The notes below the pieces were generated by a model that had not been told where the DNA came from, made no database searches, and saw only the letters and a list, made by a program, of their open reading frames with translations. A stretch of DNA of 64,000 nucleotides. It comes from ECT2AJA-044 sp965262845. GTDB lineage: Bacteria > Bacteroidota > Bacteroidia > Flavobacteriales > ECT2AJA-044. The DNA lies in assembly GCA_965262845.1 (NCBI GenBank), contig CBDHFX010000002.1, positions 1,488,001-1,552,000 on the forward strand. Reading direction: 5' to 3'. Position numbers and translations under genes: made by a program. This document shows positions 32,901 to 41,416 of the stretch, in pieces (the stretch's first letter is position 1; the number at the start of each line of letters is the position of its first letter).

Positions 32901-34293
32901 GGATCGCCTTTCCCTCAATTAATTTGGGCTGAAATGCCTGAATACCCAAACGGTGAAGCGTCGGGGCCCGGTTCAACAGAACAGGGTGCCCTTTCAGTAC
33001 ATTCTCGAGGATATCCCATACCACAGGGTCACTGCGATCAATGATCTTCTTCGCAGATTTTACCGTTTTCACAATTCCACGCTCAATGAGCTTACGAATA
33101 ATAAACGGCTTATAAAGCTCTGCAGCCATTCCTTTTGGAAGACCACATTCGTACAATTTCAATTCCGGTCCAACAACGATCACCGAACGAGCTGAGTAAT
33201 CCACACGCTTACCAAGCAGGTTCTGACGGAAACGACCCTGCTTACCCTTCAGGCTATCCGAAAGCGATTTCAGTGCCCGGTTGCCCTGAGTCTTCACCGC
33301 ACTGGCCTTACGGGTATTGTCGAACAAACTGTCCACAGATTCCTGCAGCATACGCTTTTCATTACGCAAAATCACGTCAGGAGCCTTGATCTCCAGCAAG
33401 CGTTTCAAGCGGTTGTTACGAATAATCACACGGCGGTACAGATCGTTCAAATCGGATGTCGCGAATCGCCCTCCATCAAGAGGCACCAGTGGGCGAAGAT
33501 CCGGTGGAATCACCGAAATCACCTTCATGATCATCCATTCGGGATTGTTCTCCATCCTATTATTTGCATCACGAAAGGCCTCCACCACCTGCAAACGCTT
33601 CAACGCCTCGTTCTTACGCTGCTGCGAAGTCTCTGTGTTCGCCTTGTGACGCAATTCACTAGACAAAGCCAACAGATCGATATTCTTCAACAGATCGTAC
33701 AATGCTTCTGCACCCATTTTGGCGACGAACCTGTTCGGATCCGTATAGTCAAGGTATTGGTTCTCGGCTGGGATCGTATCCAGAATATCCAAATATTCCT
33801 CTTCAGTCAGAAAGTCCATCATCTGCAGGGGCTCGCCATCCGCATTTTGCGCAATACCCGGCTGAATCACTATGTAGCGCTCGTAATAGATGATCATATC
33901 CAGTTTCTTGGTCGGCAACCCGAGCAAGTAACCGATCTTGTTCGGCAACGATTTAAAGTACCAGATGTGCGCCACCGGCACTACCAGATTAATATGTCCC
34001 ATTCGCTCACGACGCACTTTTTTCTCGGTCACCTCCACACCGCATCGATCGCAAATGATCCCTTTATAGCGAATGCGCTTGTACTTACCACAGTGGCATT
34101 CATAATCTTTGACCGGACCAAAGATCCGCTCGCAGAAAAGGCCATCCCGCTCCGGTTTATGTGTACGGTAATTGATCGTTTCCGGCTTCAGGACCTCTCC
34201 CCACGATTCCTCAAGGATCTTCTCCGGGCTCGCCAGACTGATCGTGATCTTTGAAAAGTTACTGTTGTGTTTGTTCTCTCTTCTCATCGCCAT
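29953..34293 (-). CDS. rpoC: DNA-directed RNA polymerase subunit beta'
   Basis: 1446 residues, usual length for Bacteroidota. N-terminal zinc ribbon (YECHCGKYKRIRYKGIICDR), the bridge-helix region, the catalytic NADFDGDQM that binds the active-site magnesium, the second zinc site (CESAKGICAKCYGRNL) and the trigger-loop segment (GEPGTQLTLRTFHVGG) are all present. Forms the active centre with RpoB. Starts 57 nt after rpoB, a gap that holds a GC-rich hairpin. The C-terminal acidic tail is KEEVEEKAQNV. Confidence 0.99.
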   Translation of the reverse strand: MAMRRENKHNSNFSKITISLASPEKILEESWGEVLKPETINYRTHKPERDGLFCERIFGPVKDYECHCGKYKRIRYKGIICDRCGVEVTEKKVRRERMGHINLVVPVAHIWYFKSLPNKIGYLLGLPTKKLDMIIYYERYIVIQPGIAQNADGEPLQMMDFLTEEEYLDILDTIPAENQYLDYTDPNRFVAKMGAEALYDLLKNIDLLALSSELRHKANTETSQQRKNEALKRLQVVEAFRDANNRMENNPEWMIMKVISVIPPDLRPLVPLDGGRFATSDLNDLYRRVIIRNNRLKRLLEIKAPDVILRNEKRMLQESVDSLFDNTRKASAVKTQGNRALKSLSDSLKGKQGRFRQNLLGKRVDYSARSVIVVGPELKLYECGLPKGMAAELYKPFIIRKLIERGIVKTVKSAKKIIDRSDPVVWDILENVLKGHPVLLNRAPTLHRLGIQAFQPKLIEGKAIQLHPLVCTAFNADFDGDQMAVHLPLGNEAILEAQLLMLASHNILNPANGAPIAVPSQDMVLGLYYMTKLRHSTKDEAVRGEGLTFYSPEEVNIAYNENRIDIHASIKVRTRDLVDGEIRKRMIDTTVGRVLFNEVVPPAVGYINEVLTKKALRGIIARVLKQTSLPEAATFLDDIKHLGYTMAFRGGLSFNLGDVIIPEEKEEMVKSAIEQIEGIAGNYNIGLITNNERYNQVIDVWTNTNARLTERVMERLTADNQGFNSIFMMLDSGARGSKEQIRQLSGMRGLMAKPQKSGGSGGEIIENPILSNFKEGLSILEYFISTHGARKGLADTALKTADAGYLTRRLVDVAQDVIISEEDCGTLRGLNITALLKNQEVVESLYDRIVGRNSLVDIHHPDTNEVIVEAGGLIAESIAEEIDNVGIESVEIRSPLTCESAKGICAKCYGRNLATNGRVQMGEAVGVIAAQSIGEPGTQLTLRTFHVGGTASNITEESIMIARFEGAVEFDELRTVEGAKDLVTGEPENIVIGRTGEMRIVDPKSGHVLSSNNIPYGAKLSVRPGQKIKRGDVLCEWDPYNAVIISETTGTIKFDNVIEGITYRVEIDEQTGFQEKVISEMRDKKKIPTVQITTNKGEVIRTYNLPVGAHIMVNDDDKIEAGKVLMKIPRSSAKAGDITGGLPRVTELFEARNPSNPSVVSEIDGIVSYGKIKRGNREVIVESRSGQIKKYLVPLSKQILVQENDYVRAGMPMSDGAITPTDILNIQGMTAVQEYIVNEIQEVYRLQGVKINDKHFEVIVRQMMRKVQIVDSGDTKFLEHQLAHKYDFMEENDWIFNKLVVTDQGESEKLRNGQIITARELRDENSFLKRNDKEPVQTREALPAIACPILQGITRASLQTKSFISAASFQETTKILNEAVVSGKTDYLEGLKENVIVGHKIPAGTGLREYDKLIVGNKKEYEALMEKTIAAELVGKEEVEEKAQNV

Positions 34294-34321
34294 GATAAAG
34301 ATGTTCCATTATTAAAAGCTC

Positions 34322-34337
34322 CCCGCCTCACGGCGGG
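34322..34337 (-). other. GC-rich hairpin between rpoB and rpoC
   Basis: Minus-strand RNA would read CCCGCC GTGA GGCGGG, a 6-bp stem closed by a GNRA-type loop, without a following T-tract. It may stabilise or space the rpoB-rpoC message. One of a set of similar mini-hairpins in the window. Confidence 0.55.
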
Positions 34338-34350
34338 ATGATAAACTTTG

Positions 34351-37300
34351 TCAGTCAAGCGCTACATTCAGGCCGAGTCCTTTCAATTCGTGCAACAACA
34401 CGTTGAGTGATTCAGGGATTCCCGGTTCAGGCAGTGAATCTCCCTTCACGATCGATTCGTATGTTTTGGCACGACCGATAACATCGTCGGACTTCACAGT
34501 CAGGATCTCACGCAGGATGCTTGAAGCACCAAATGCTTCCAATGCCCATACCTCCATCTCACCAAAACGCTGACCACCGAACTGAGCCTTACCTCCAAGC
34601 GGTTGCTGTGTAATGAGTGAGTACGGTCCAATTGAGCGAGCATGCATTTTGTCATCCACCATGTGTCCGAGTTTCAGCATGTAGATAACACCTACTGTTG
34701 CCGGCTGGTGGAAACGCTCACCGGTACCTCCGTCATACAGGTACGTATGCCCAAATCGGGGAAGGCCTGCTTCATCCGTATAGCCGTTGATGTCATCCAA
34801 CGAAGCTCCGTCGAATACCGGCGTGTTGAATTTCTTGTTCAGGCGTTCTCCAGCCCATCCGAGTACTGTTTCGTAGATCTGGCCCAGGTTCATTCGCGAA
34901 GGAACCCCCAGTGGGTTCAATACAATATCCACAGGTGTTCCGTCCCCGAGGAATGGCATGTCCTCGTCGCGTACAATTCGGGCAACGATCCCCTTATTAC
35001 CATGGCGTCCGGCCATCTTATCCCCAACTTTAAGCTTGCGCTTCTTCGCAATGTAAACCTTTGCCAGGCGGACGATCCCAGGGGGCAGCTCATCACCTAC
35101 GCTTACCGTGAATTTCTTGCGGCGGTATAATCCGCGCAAATCACTCACCTTGATCCTGTAATTGTGAAGCATATTGCGAACGAGCTTATTTCTGTTCGCA
35201 TCGGTTGTCCACTTATCCTGGCTCAATACGGTGAAGTCCTCTATGCTGTTTAGCAATTTCTGAGTGAACCTGGTTCCCTTCCTGATAACTTCTTCATTCA
35301 GTTCATTTACAACTCCCTGGCAGGCGCGACCGCTCACTACAACCAATAATTTGTCAATCAATTTGGCTGTCAGTTCAACCATTTCGCGATTGAGCTCCCC
35401 ATCCAGTTGCAACAAAACTTCCTTATCCTGTGAGCGGGCCTTCCGATCCTTGATGGCAGAGGAGAAGAGCTTTTTGTCGATCACCACACCGCTCAATGAA
35501 GGTGGCGCCTTCAACGAAGCATCTTTCACATCCCCAGCCTTGTCACCGAAGATGGCACGAAGCAGTTTTTCTTCCGGTGAAGGATCACTTTCTCCTTTCG
35601 GTGTAATTTTACCGATAAGAACATCCCCCGGCTTGATCTCAGCACCAACGCGAATAAGTCCGTTCTCATCAAGCTCCCGGGTGGCCTCTTCACTTACGTT
35701 CGGAATATCCGCGGTTAGCTCTTCCTGACCAAGTTTTGTATCGCGAACCTCCAACGCGTATTCATCAATGTGGATAGAAGTAAAGACATCTTCGCGTACG
35801 ACGCGCTCACTTACCACGATCGCATCCTCGAAGTTGTACCCCTTCCAGGGCATAAAAGCCACCTTCAGGTTACGTCCCAAAGCCAATTCGCCCATTTGGG
35901 TAGCATAACCTTCACAAAGTATATCTCCCTTGCTCACGCGATCGCCTTTACGTACGATCGGTTTCAGATTGATGCTCGTTCCCTGGTTGGTCTTCAGGAA
36001 CTTGGTTAGCCAGTAGGTCGTGTTTTGTTCATCAAAGCTCGCGAGGATCTCATCCTCGGTGCGATCATATTTGATCACCACTTTTTGCGCGTCGACATAT
36101 TCAACCATACCTTCCCCTTCTGCATTGATCAGGACACGGCTGTCACGTGCCATCTGACGCTCCAATCCGGTACCTACGATCGGAGCCTCCGGACGCACCA
36201 ATGGTACGGCCTGACGCATCATATTTGATCCCATCAAAGCACGGTTTGCATCATCGTGTTCCAGGAACGGGATCAGGGAAGCGGAGATCGAAGCGATCTG
36301 ATTCGGTGCTACATCTATGTAGTCAATCTTATCCGGCTCCAATACGGGGAAGTCCCCTTCGTCACGGGCAATGATCCGGTTGTTCATGAACCTGCCTTCA
36401 TCATCAATCGGGGCATTGGCCTGAGCAATTACCTTGCAATCCTCTTCTTCCGCAGTCAGGTACTCTGCCTCCGAGTTCATATCCACTCTGCCTTCATTCA
36501 CTTTGCGGTATGGGGTTTCGATAAATCCCATGCGGTTCACTTTGGCAAATACACAAAGTGAGGAAATCAATCCGATGTTTGGACCTTCCGGGGTTTCGAT
36601 CGGGCATAAACGGCCGTAGTGTGTATAGTGAACATCACGAACCTCGAAACCTGCACGTTCACGCGAAAGACCGCCAGGACCCAGAGCAGAAAGGCGACGC
36701 TTATGTGTGATCTCCGCCAGCGGGTTGGTTTGGTCCATGAACTGTGACAACTGGTTTGTTCCAAAGAAGCTGTTGATCACAGATGAGAGCGTTTTCGCAT
36801 TGATCAGATCAATCGGCGTAAACACCTCGTTATCGCGTACATTCATCCGCTCCCGGATCGTACGCGACATGCGGGCAAGCCCGACCGAAAACTGATTCGC
36901 CAGCTGCTCTCCCACGGTACGTACGCGACGATTACTCAGGTGATCAATATCGTCGACATCCGCCTTGCTGTTAACCAATTCGATCAAATACCTGATGATC
37001 AGGATAATGTCATCCCTGGTCAGTATCTGTACATTGCTGTCGATTTCCAGGTTCAGTTTTTTGTTCAGGCGGTAACGCCCTACTTCTCCGAGGTTGTAAC
37101 GCGACTCTGAGAAGAACAATTTGTCAATGATCCCGCGTGCAGTTTCCTCATCGGGCGGCTCTGCGTTACGCAGCTGGCGGTAAATGTGTTCCACCGCCTC
37201 TTTTTCTGAGTTCGTCGGGTCCTTTTGAAGCGTATTGTGGATGATCGCATAGTCGGAAGACTTGATGTCCTCCTTGTGCAACAGGATCATTTTCACATTA

Positions 37301-38163
37301 GCCTCCAGAATATCTCCGATGTGCTCCTTTTCCAGGGTGGTCTCACGATCCAGAACCACCTCATTACGCTCAATAGATACCACTTCACCGGTATCTTCAT
37401 CTACGAAGTCTTCCACCCAGGTTTTTAATACACGAGCAGCCAGCTTACGCCCCATTACTTTTTTTAATCCGGTTTTGCTCACTCTGAACTCCTCAGCCAA
37501 ATCAAAGATCTCGAGGATGTCCTTATCGCGCTCATATCCAATGGAACGCAGCAGGGTGGTTACCGGCAATTTTTTCTTGCGGTCAATGTAGGCGTACATT
37601 ACGTTATTAATATCCGTCGCAAATTCTATCCAGGATCCCTTGAACGGAATAATACGTGCACTGTACAGCTTGGTCCCATTGGCATGGAACGATTGTCCGA
37701 AGAAAACACCCGGTGATCGGTGCAATTGCGACACAATCACGCGCTCGGCCCCGTTGATGACGAAAGTACCGCGCGGGGTCATGTAGGGGATCTGACCAAG
37801 GAACACATCTTGAACGATAGTCTCAAAATCCTCATGCTCAGGGTCCGTACAATAAAGTTTCAAGCGGGCTTTCAGCGGCACGCTGTAGGTTAATCCCCGT
37901 TCGATACACTCCTCAATGGAATAGCGGGGAGGGTCAATAAAGTAATCAAGGAATTCCAGGACAAACTGATTCCGGGTATCAGAGATCGGAAAATTCTCCG
38001 AAAATACGCGGAACAGCCCCTCAATACGGCGATCCTCTGTTTTGGTATCCAACTGAAAGAAATCGACAAATGACTGAAGCTGAATGTCGAGGAAGTCAGG
38101 ATATTCGAGCTGACTTTTTATACTTGCGAATGAAATTCTTTCAGGAGTGCGTGTCGTTGCCAA
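34351..38163 (-). CDS. rpoB: DNA-directed RNA polymerase subunit beta
   Basis: 1270 residues, full length. Rifampicin-pocket region (FFGTNQLSQFMDQTNPLAEI, then THKRRLSALGPGGLSRERAG), conserved GRLCPIETPEGPNIGLI, FMPWKGYNFEDAIVVSERV and the C-terminal KLGHMVDDKMHARSIGPYSL clamp segment are present. The rifampicin-contact residues look wild type (D, H and S positions). Catalytic core subunit. Upstream neighbour rplL, 120 nt away with a hairpin in the gap. Confidence 0.99.
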   Translation of the reverse strand: MATTRTPERISFASIKSQLEYPDFLDIQLQSFVDFFQLDTKTEDRRIEGLFRVFSENFPISDTRNQFVLEFLDYFIDPPRYSIEECIERGLTYSVPLKARLKLYCTDPEHEDFETIVQDVFLGQIPYMTPRGTFVINGAERVIVSQLHRSPGVFFGQSFHANGTKLYSARIIPFKGSWIEFATDINNVMYAYIDRKKKLPVTTLLRSIGYERDKDILEIFDLAEEFRVSKTGLKKVMGRKLAARVLKTWVEDFVDEDTGEVVSIERNEVVLDRETTLEKEHIGDILEANVKMILLHKEDIKSSDYAIIHNTLQKDPTNSEKEAVEHIYRQLRNAEPPDEETARGIIDKLFFSESRYNLGEVGRYRLNKKLNLEIDSNVQILTRDDIILIIRYLIELVNSKADVDDIDHLSNRRVRTVGEQLANQFSVGLARMSRTIRERMNVRDNEVFTPIDLINAKTLSSVINSFFGTNQLSQFMDQTNPLAEITHKRRLSALGPGGLSRERAGFEVRDVHYTHYGRLCPIETPEGPNIGLISSLCVFAKVNRMGFIETPYRKVNEGRVDMNSEAEYLTAEEEDCKVIAQANAPIDDEGRFMNNRIIARDEGDFPVLEPDKIDYIDVAPNQIASISASLIPFLEHDDANRALMGSNMMRQAVPLVRPEAPIVGTGLERQMARDSRVLINAEGEGMVEYVDAQKVVIKYDRTEDEILASFDEQNTTYWLTKFLKTNQGTSINLKPIVRKGDRVSKGDILCEGYATQMGELALGRNLKVAFMPWKGYNFEDAIVVSERVVREDVFTSIHIDEYALEVRDTKLGQEELTADIPNVSEEATRELDENGLIRVGAEIKPGDVLIGKITPKGESDPSPEEKLLRAIFGDKAGDVKDASLKAPPSLSGVVIDKKLFSSAIKDRKARSQDKEVLLQLDGELNREMVELTAKLIDKLLVVVSGRACQGVVNELNEEVIRKGTRFTQKLLNSIEDFTVLSQDKWTTDANRNKLVRNMLHNYRIKVSDLRGLYRRKKFTVSVGDELPPGIVRLAKVYIAKKRKLKVGDKMAGRHGNKGIVARIVRDEDMPFLGDGTPVDIVLNPLGVPSRMNLGQIYETVLGWAGERLNKKFNTPVFDGASLDDINGYTDEAGLPRFGHTYLYDGGTGERFHQPATVGVIYMLKLGHMVDDKMHARSIGPYSLITQQPLGGKAQFGGQRFGEMEVWALEAFGASSILREILTVKSDDVIGRAKTYESIVKGDSLPEPGIPESLNVLLHELKGLGLNVALD

Positions 38164-38229
38164 TGGACCTAAATTTAAATTAATGGAGAATGAAAGGAAC
38201 TAAACACAAAAGGGGTCAGACCCTACGAA

Positions 38230-38252
38230 GGCTTTTTGCCTCCAAAAAGACC
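38230..38252 (-). other. Hairpin in the rplL-rpoB gap
   Basis: On the minus strand GGTCTTTTTG pairs with CAAAAAGCC around a short purine loop, one bulged T. No T-tract follows. In other bacteria this gap carries an attenuator or RNase III site; that function here is inference. Confidence 0.4.
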
Positions 38253-38283
38253 TAAACCTTTATATCGGGTAAAGCCCGCAAGC

Positions 38284-38664
38284 TCATTTAAGCTCTACCT
38301 CAGCACCGGCCTCTTCAAGCTGAGCTTTCAGGGATTCCGCTTCGTCTTTTGCAACACCTTCCTTTACAGGAGATGGAGCATTGTCAACGACTTCCTTGGC
38401 TTCTTTCAATCCCAGCCCGGTAAGCTCCTTAACAAGTTTTACAACTGCCAGTTTAGAACCACCAGCTGCTTTAAGGATTACATCGAATTCGGTTGGCCCG
38501 TCAGCGCCACTTTCCACACCATCACCTGCATCCGGATCAGCTGTGGCAACAGCAACAGCTGCTGGCTCAATGCCGTATTCTTCCTTCAGATAATTAGCCA
38601 ATTCGCTTACTTCCTTTACGCTAAGGTTTACCAGTGAATCTCCGAGTTCTTTAATATTTGCCAT
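38284..38664 (-). CDS. rplL: 50S ribosomal protein L7/L12
   Basis: 126 residues. N-terminal dimerisation helices (MANIKELGDSLVNLSVKEVS), an Ala/Asp/Gly-rich hinge, and the C-terminal factor-binding domain (FDVILKAAGGSKLAVVKLVK, then GLGLKEAKEVVDNAP). Stalk protein that recruits translation GTPases. Its hinge is unusually rich in Asp and Gly (TADPDAGDGVESGADG). Confidence 0.98.
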   Translation of the reverse strand: MANIKELGDSLVNLSVKEVSELANYLKEEYGIEPAAVAVATADPDAGDGVESGADGPTEFDVILKAAGGSKLAVVKLVKELTGLGLKEAKEVVDNAPSPVKEGVAKDEAESLKAQLEEAGAEVELK

Positions 38665-38725
38665 TTTAATAACTAATTTTAATTTATGATCTCTCTATAA
38701 TGGGATAGCAAGAGTGCGTACAAAT

Positions 38726-39250
38726 TTACTGTGCCCGTTCTTCCAAAGCCCTGAGCAAACCGGCAATTTTTTGGCCACACGCGCCCTGCAATCCGGAAAC
38801 AACATTCCTGATCGGTGATTGCAACAATATGATGATATCTCCGACCAGCTCTTCCCTCGACTTCAGATCCGAAAGCATATCCAGCTGATCGTCTCCGATG
38901 TAGATCGTCTCTTCTACAAAAGCTCCTTTTAAAAGGGGCTTGTCGTTCTTTTTACGGAACTCCTTGATCAATTTCGCAGGAGCACTACCTGCTTCAGCGA
39001 TCATGATCGACGTATTACCCTTCAGCATATCATACATCGGCCCTAAATTGAGGCCTGATCTTTCTATTGCCTTTTTAAGAAGGGTATTCTTTACAACGCT
39101 CATGCTCACTTTACGGTTAAAGCAAAGGCGGCGCAAGCGGCTCGTTGCATCGGCATCTAGCCCTGAAACATCTGCCAGGTAGATATTCCTGTTCCCAACC
39201 AGCATTTGAGCAAGATCCTCAATGACCTGATCCTTCTCTTCTCTTGTCAT
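38726..39250 (-). CDS. rplJ: 50S ribosomal protein L10
   Basis: 174 residues. Typical opening MTREEKDQVIEDLAQMLVGN, rRNA-binding SRLRRLCFNRKVSMSVVKNT and a C-terminal helix that carries L7/L12 dimers (LQGACGQKIAGLLRALEERA). Base of the ribosomal stalk and, in many bacteria, autoregulator of the rplJL leader; no leader structure was confirmed here. 17 nt after rplA. Confidence 0.98.
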   Translation of the reverse strand: MTREEKDQVIEDLAQMLVGNRNIYLADVSGLDADATSRLRRLCFNRKVSMSVVKNTLLKKAIERSGLNLGPMYDMLKGNTSIMIAEAGSAPAKLIKEFRKKNDKPLLKGAFVEETIYIGDDQLDMLSDLKSREELVGDIIILLQSPIRNVVSGLQGACGQKIAGLLRALEERAQ

Positions 39251-39267
39251 GATGAATACTATTTCTA

Positions 39268-39978
39268 TTATCCGGTCGCTACTTCTTCACTAATCGATTT
39301 CGGATCAACCGCAATACCGGGACTCATGGTGCTGTTCATATAAATGCTTTTTACATAATCACCTTTGGCTGCCACTGGCTTCAGTTTAATGATCGTTTGC
39401 AATAACTCACGAGCGTTCTCCTGTATCTTGCCCTCTTCAAATGAAGCCCTGGCTACGGAAGCGTGGATGATACCATAACGATCCGCCTTAAAATCGATTT
39501 TACCGGTTTTTACATCGCTCACTGCTTTTGCAATATCCACGGTTACCGTTCCAGTTTTCGGGTTTGGCATTAAACCCCGCGGTCCGAGAATGCGCCCCAA
39601 AGGTCCGATCTTGCCCATTACTGCCGGCATGGTAATGATCACATCTACATCAGTCCAACCACTTTTGATCTTCCCGATGTATTCGTCCAATCCGACAAAG
39701 TCCGCTCCGGCTTCCTTTGCCTCTGCTTCCTTGTCGGGAGTAACCAATGCCAACACCTTCACATTCTTACCCGTTCCGTGTGGAAGAGTAACAACACCAC
39801 GTACCATTTGATTTGCCTTACGCGGATCAATCCCCAGGTGTACCGCAACATCAACAGATGCGTCGAACTTTGTTTTACTGACCTTCCTGATCAAGCCTGA
39901 AGCGTCTGCCAGCGAGTAGAGCTTGTCTTTTCCTATCAGTTCCTGTGCTTCCTTTTGTTTCCTTGTCAACTTCGCCAT
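39268..39978 (-). CDS. rplA: 50S ribosomal protein L1
   Basis: 236 residues. FDASVDVAVHLGIDPRKANQ, VRGVVTLPHGTGK, and the signature IGPLGRILGPRGLMPNPKTG are present. Mobile L1-stalk protein that guides deacylated tRNA from the E site. Starts 9 nt after rplK, so coupled. Confidence 0.98.
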   Translation of the reverse strand: MAKLTRKQKEAQELIGKDKLYSLADASGLIRKVSKTKFDASVDVAVHLGIDPRKANQMVRGVVTLPHGTGKNVKVLALVTPDKEAEAKEAGADFVGLDEYIGKIKSGWTDVDVIITMPAVMGKIGPLGRILGPRGLMPNPKTGTVTVDIAKAVSDVKTGKIDFKADRYGIIHASVARASFEEGKIQENARELLQTIIKLKPVAAKGDYVKSIYMNSTMSPGIAVDPKSISEEVATG

Positions 39979-39987
39979 GCCACTAAT

Positions 39988-40425
39988 TTAAAACGGAGCT
40001 TTTCCGGTTACGGTCACACCCATGCTACGCGCGGTTCCAGCTACCATTCGCATAGCACTTTCCACCTCAAAGGCATTCAGATCCTGCATTTTATCTTGAG
40101 CGATCGCACGTACCTGATCCCAGGTGATCTTAGCGACCTTCGCAAGGTTGGGCTCTCCCGACCCTTTTTTGACTTTGGCCGCTTCCATGATCTGAACGAC
40201 AGCGGGAGGGGTTTTAATCACGAAGTCGAACGACTTGTCTGCATATACAGTGATCACCACCGGTAGCAGTTTACCCATTTTATCCTGGGTACGCCCGTTG
40301 AATTGCTTACAGAATTCCATGATGTTCACCCCTTTCGCCCCTAGGGCAGGACCTACAGGTGGGGACGGGTTGGCAACACCGCCAGGGACCTGAAGCTTGA
40401 TTAACCCAATTACTTCTTTAGCCAT
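39988..40425 (-). CDS. rplK: 50S ribosomal protein L11
   Basis: 145 residues from the ATG at 40425 (MAKEVIGLIKLQVPGGVANP); the frame extends upstream but those residues are not part of the family. GPALGAKGVNIMEFCKQFN and the C-terminal rRNA-binding DLNAFEVESAMRMVAGTARS are present. Binds the GTPase-associated centre. No anomaly. Confidence 0.98.
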   Translation of the reverse strand: MAKEVIGLIKLQVPGGVANPSPPVGPALGAKGVNIMEFCKQFNGRTQDKMGKLLPVVITVYADKSFDFVIKTPPAVVQIMEAAKVKKGSGEPNLAKVAKITWDQVRAIAQDKMQDLNAFEVESAMRMVAGTARSMGVTVTGKAPF

Positions 40426-40503
40426 TCCTATCTTAGCATTAGATGCTGAAGTTTTCGTCCGGGGTGCCAGGAAGCATCGCACCACGACTTCCACTCCAAT
40501 GGT

Positions 40504-41049
40504 TCATGATTCCTTTTCTACCTGCATATAACTCAACTCAAGCGGCGTCTTACGTCCAAAGATCTTCACCATCACTTTCAGTTTGCGCTTTTCTTCATTG
40601 ATCTCTTCAACGGTCCCGTTGAACCCGTTGAAAGGCCCGTCAATAACCTTGATCGTTTCCCCAACGATGAACGGAATGTTGATTTGTTCGCCGGTTTCGG
40701 CCAATTCGTCCATCCGACCCAACATTCTTTTCACCTCATTCTCGCGAAGCGGAACAGCTCCTCCTTCCTTACCTCCCAGAAATCCGATGGCTCCCGGAAT
40801 TCCCTTGATCGCATGCTCCACTTCTCCAACCAAATGAGCTTCGATCATGATGTAGCCAGGATAGTGGGTACGTTCCTTGCTTACCTTTTTACCGTTTCGG
40901 ATCTGGAATATCTTTTCGGTAGGCACCAATACCTGGGTCACCAGGTCTTCCATTCCCAACCGGGCCACTTCCGATTCGATATACCCTTTCACCTTTTTTT
41001 CCTGTCCACTGATGGCACGAACGACATACCACTTTCTATGATCACTCAT
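40504..41049 (-). CDS. nusG: Transcription termination/antitermination factor NusG
   Basis: 181 residues. NGN domain (WYVVRAISGQEKKVKGYIES, with YPGYIMIEAHL and GAIGFLGG) followed by a KOW domain (GETIKVIDGPFNGFNGTVEE). Couples RNA polymerase to Rho and the ribosome. 12 nt after secE. Confidence 0.98.
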   Translation of the reverse strand: MSDHRKWYVVRAISGQEKKVKGYIESEVARLGMEDLVTQVLVPTEKIFQIRNGKKVSKERTHYPGYIMIEAHLVGEVEHAIKGIPGAIGFLGGKEGGAVPLRENEVKRMLGRMDELAETGEQINIPFIVGETIKVIDGPFNGFNGTVEEINEEKRKLKVMVKIFGRKTPLELSYMQVEKES

Positions 41050-41061
41050 CCTCCTAACCTC

Positions 41062-41256
41062 CTATCCGAAGATACTGTAATAGAAACTCAGCAGATTACT
41101 GAACGAATAGTCCATGATGTACACCAACAAAGCGATGATCACACTAGCTACTGCTACCAACAGGGAACTGGCTTGCAGTTCCGACCAGGTTGGCCAGCTT
41201 ACTTTATTCACCAATTCGTCGTACGAATCCTGGAAATAGGTTCTGATCTTCTGCAT
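41062..41256 (-). CDS. secE: Preprotein translocase subunit SecE
   Basis: 64 residues from the ATG at 41256; the longer frame would run into tRNA-Trp. Short cytoplasmic helix (MQKIRTYFQDSYDELVNKVS) with WPTWSELQASS, then one membrane segment (LLVAVASVIIALLVYIMDYS). Clamps SecY in the translocon. Confidence 0.97.
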   Translation of the reverse strand: MQKIRTYFQDSYDELVNKVSWPTWSELQASSLLVAVASVIIALLVYIMDYSFSNLLSFYYSIFG

Positions 41257-41273
41257 TTCCTCTCTTCCATTTG

Positions 41274-41346
41274 CACGGGTGGTAAGACTCGAACTCACGA
41301 CCTTTGGTTTTGGAGACCACTGCTCTACCAGCTGAGCTACACCCGT
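41274..41346 (-). tRNA. tRNA-Trp(CCA)
   Basis: 73 nt. Acceptor ACGGGTG pairs perfectly with CACCCGT, discriminator G, anticodon CCA in the loop TCTCCAAA, T loop TTCGAGT. Lies between tuf and secE in the same transcription unit. CCA tail not encoded. Confidence 0.97.
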
Positions 41347-41416
41347 TTACGGTCAAAGGAAAAGCGCTTTATGGCGCTTTTCACCTTGTCTTATTCCTGT
41401 CCCTGATCCACCAGAG

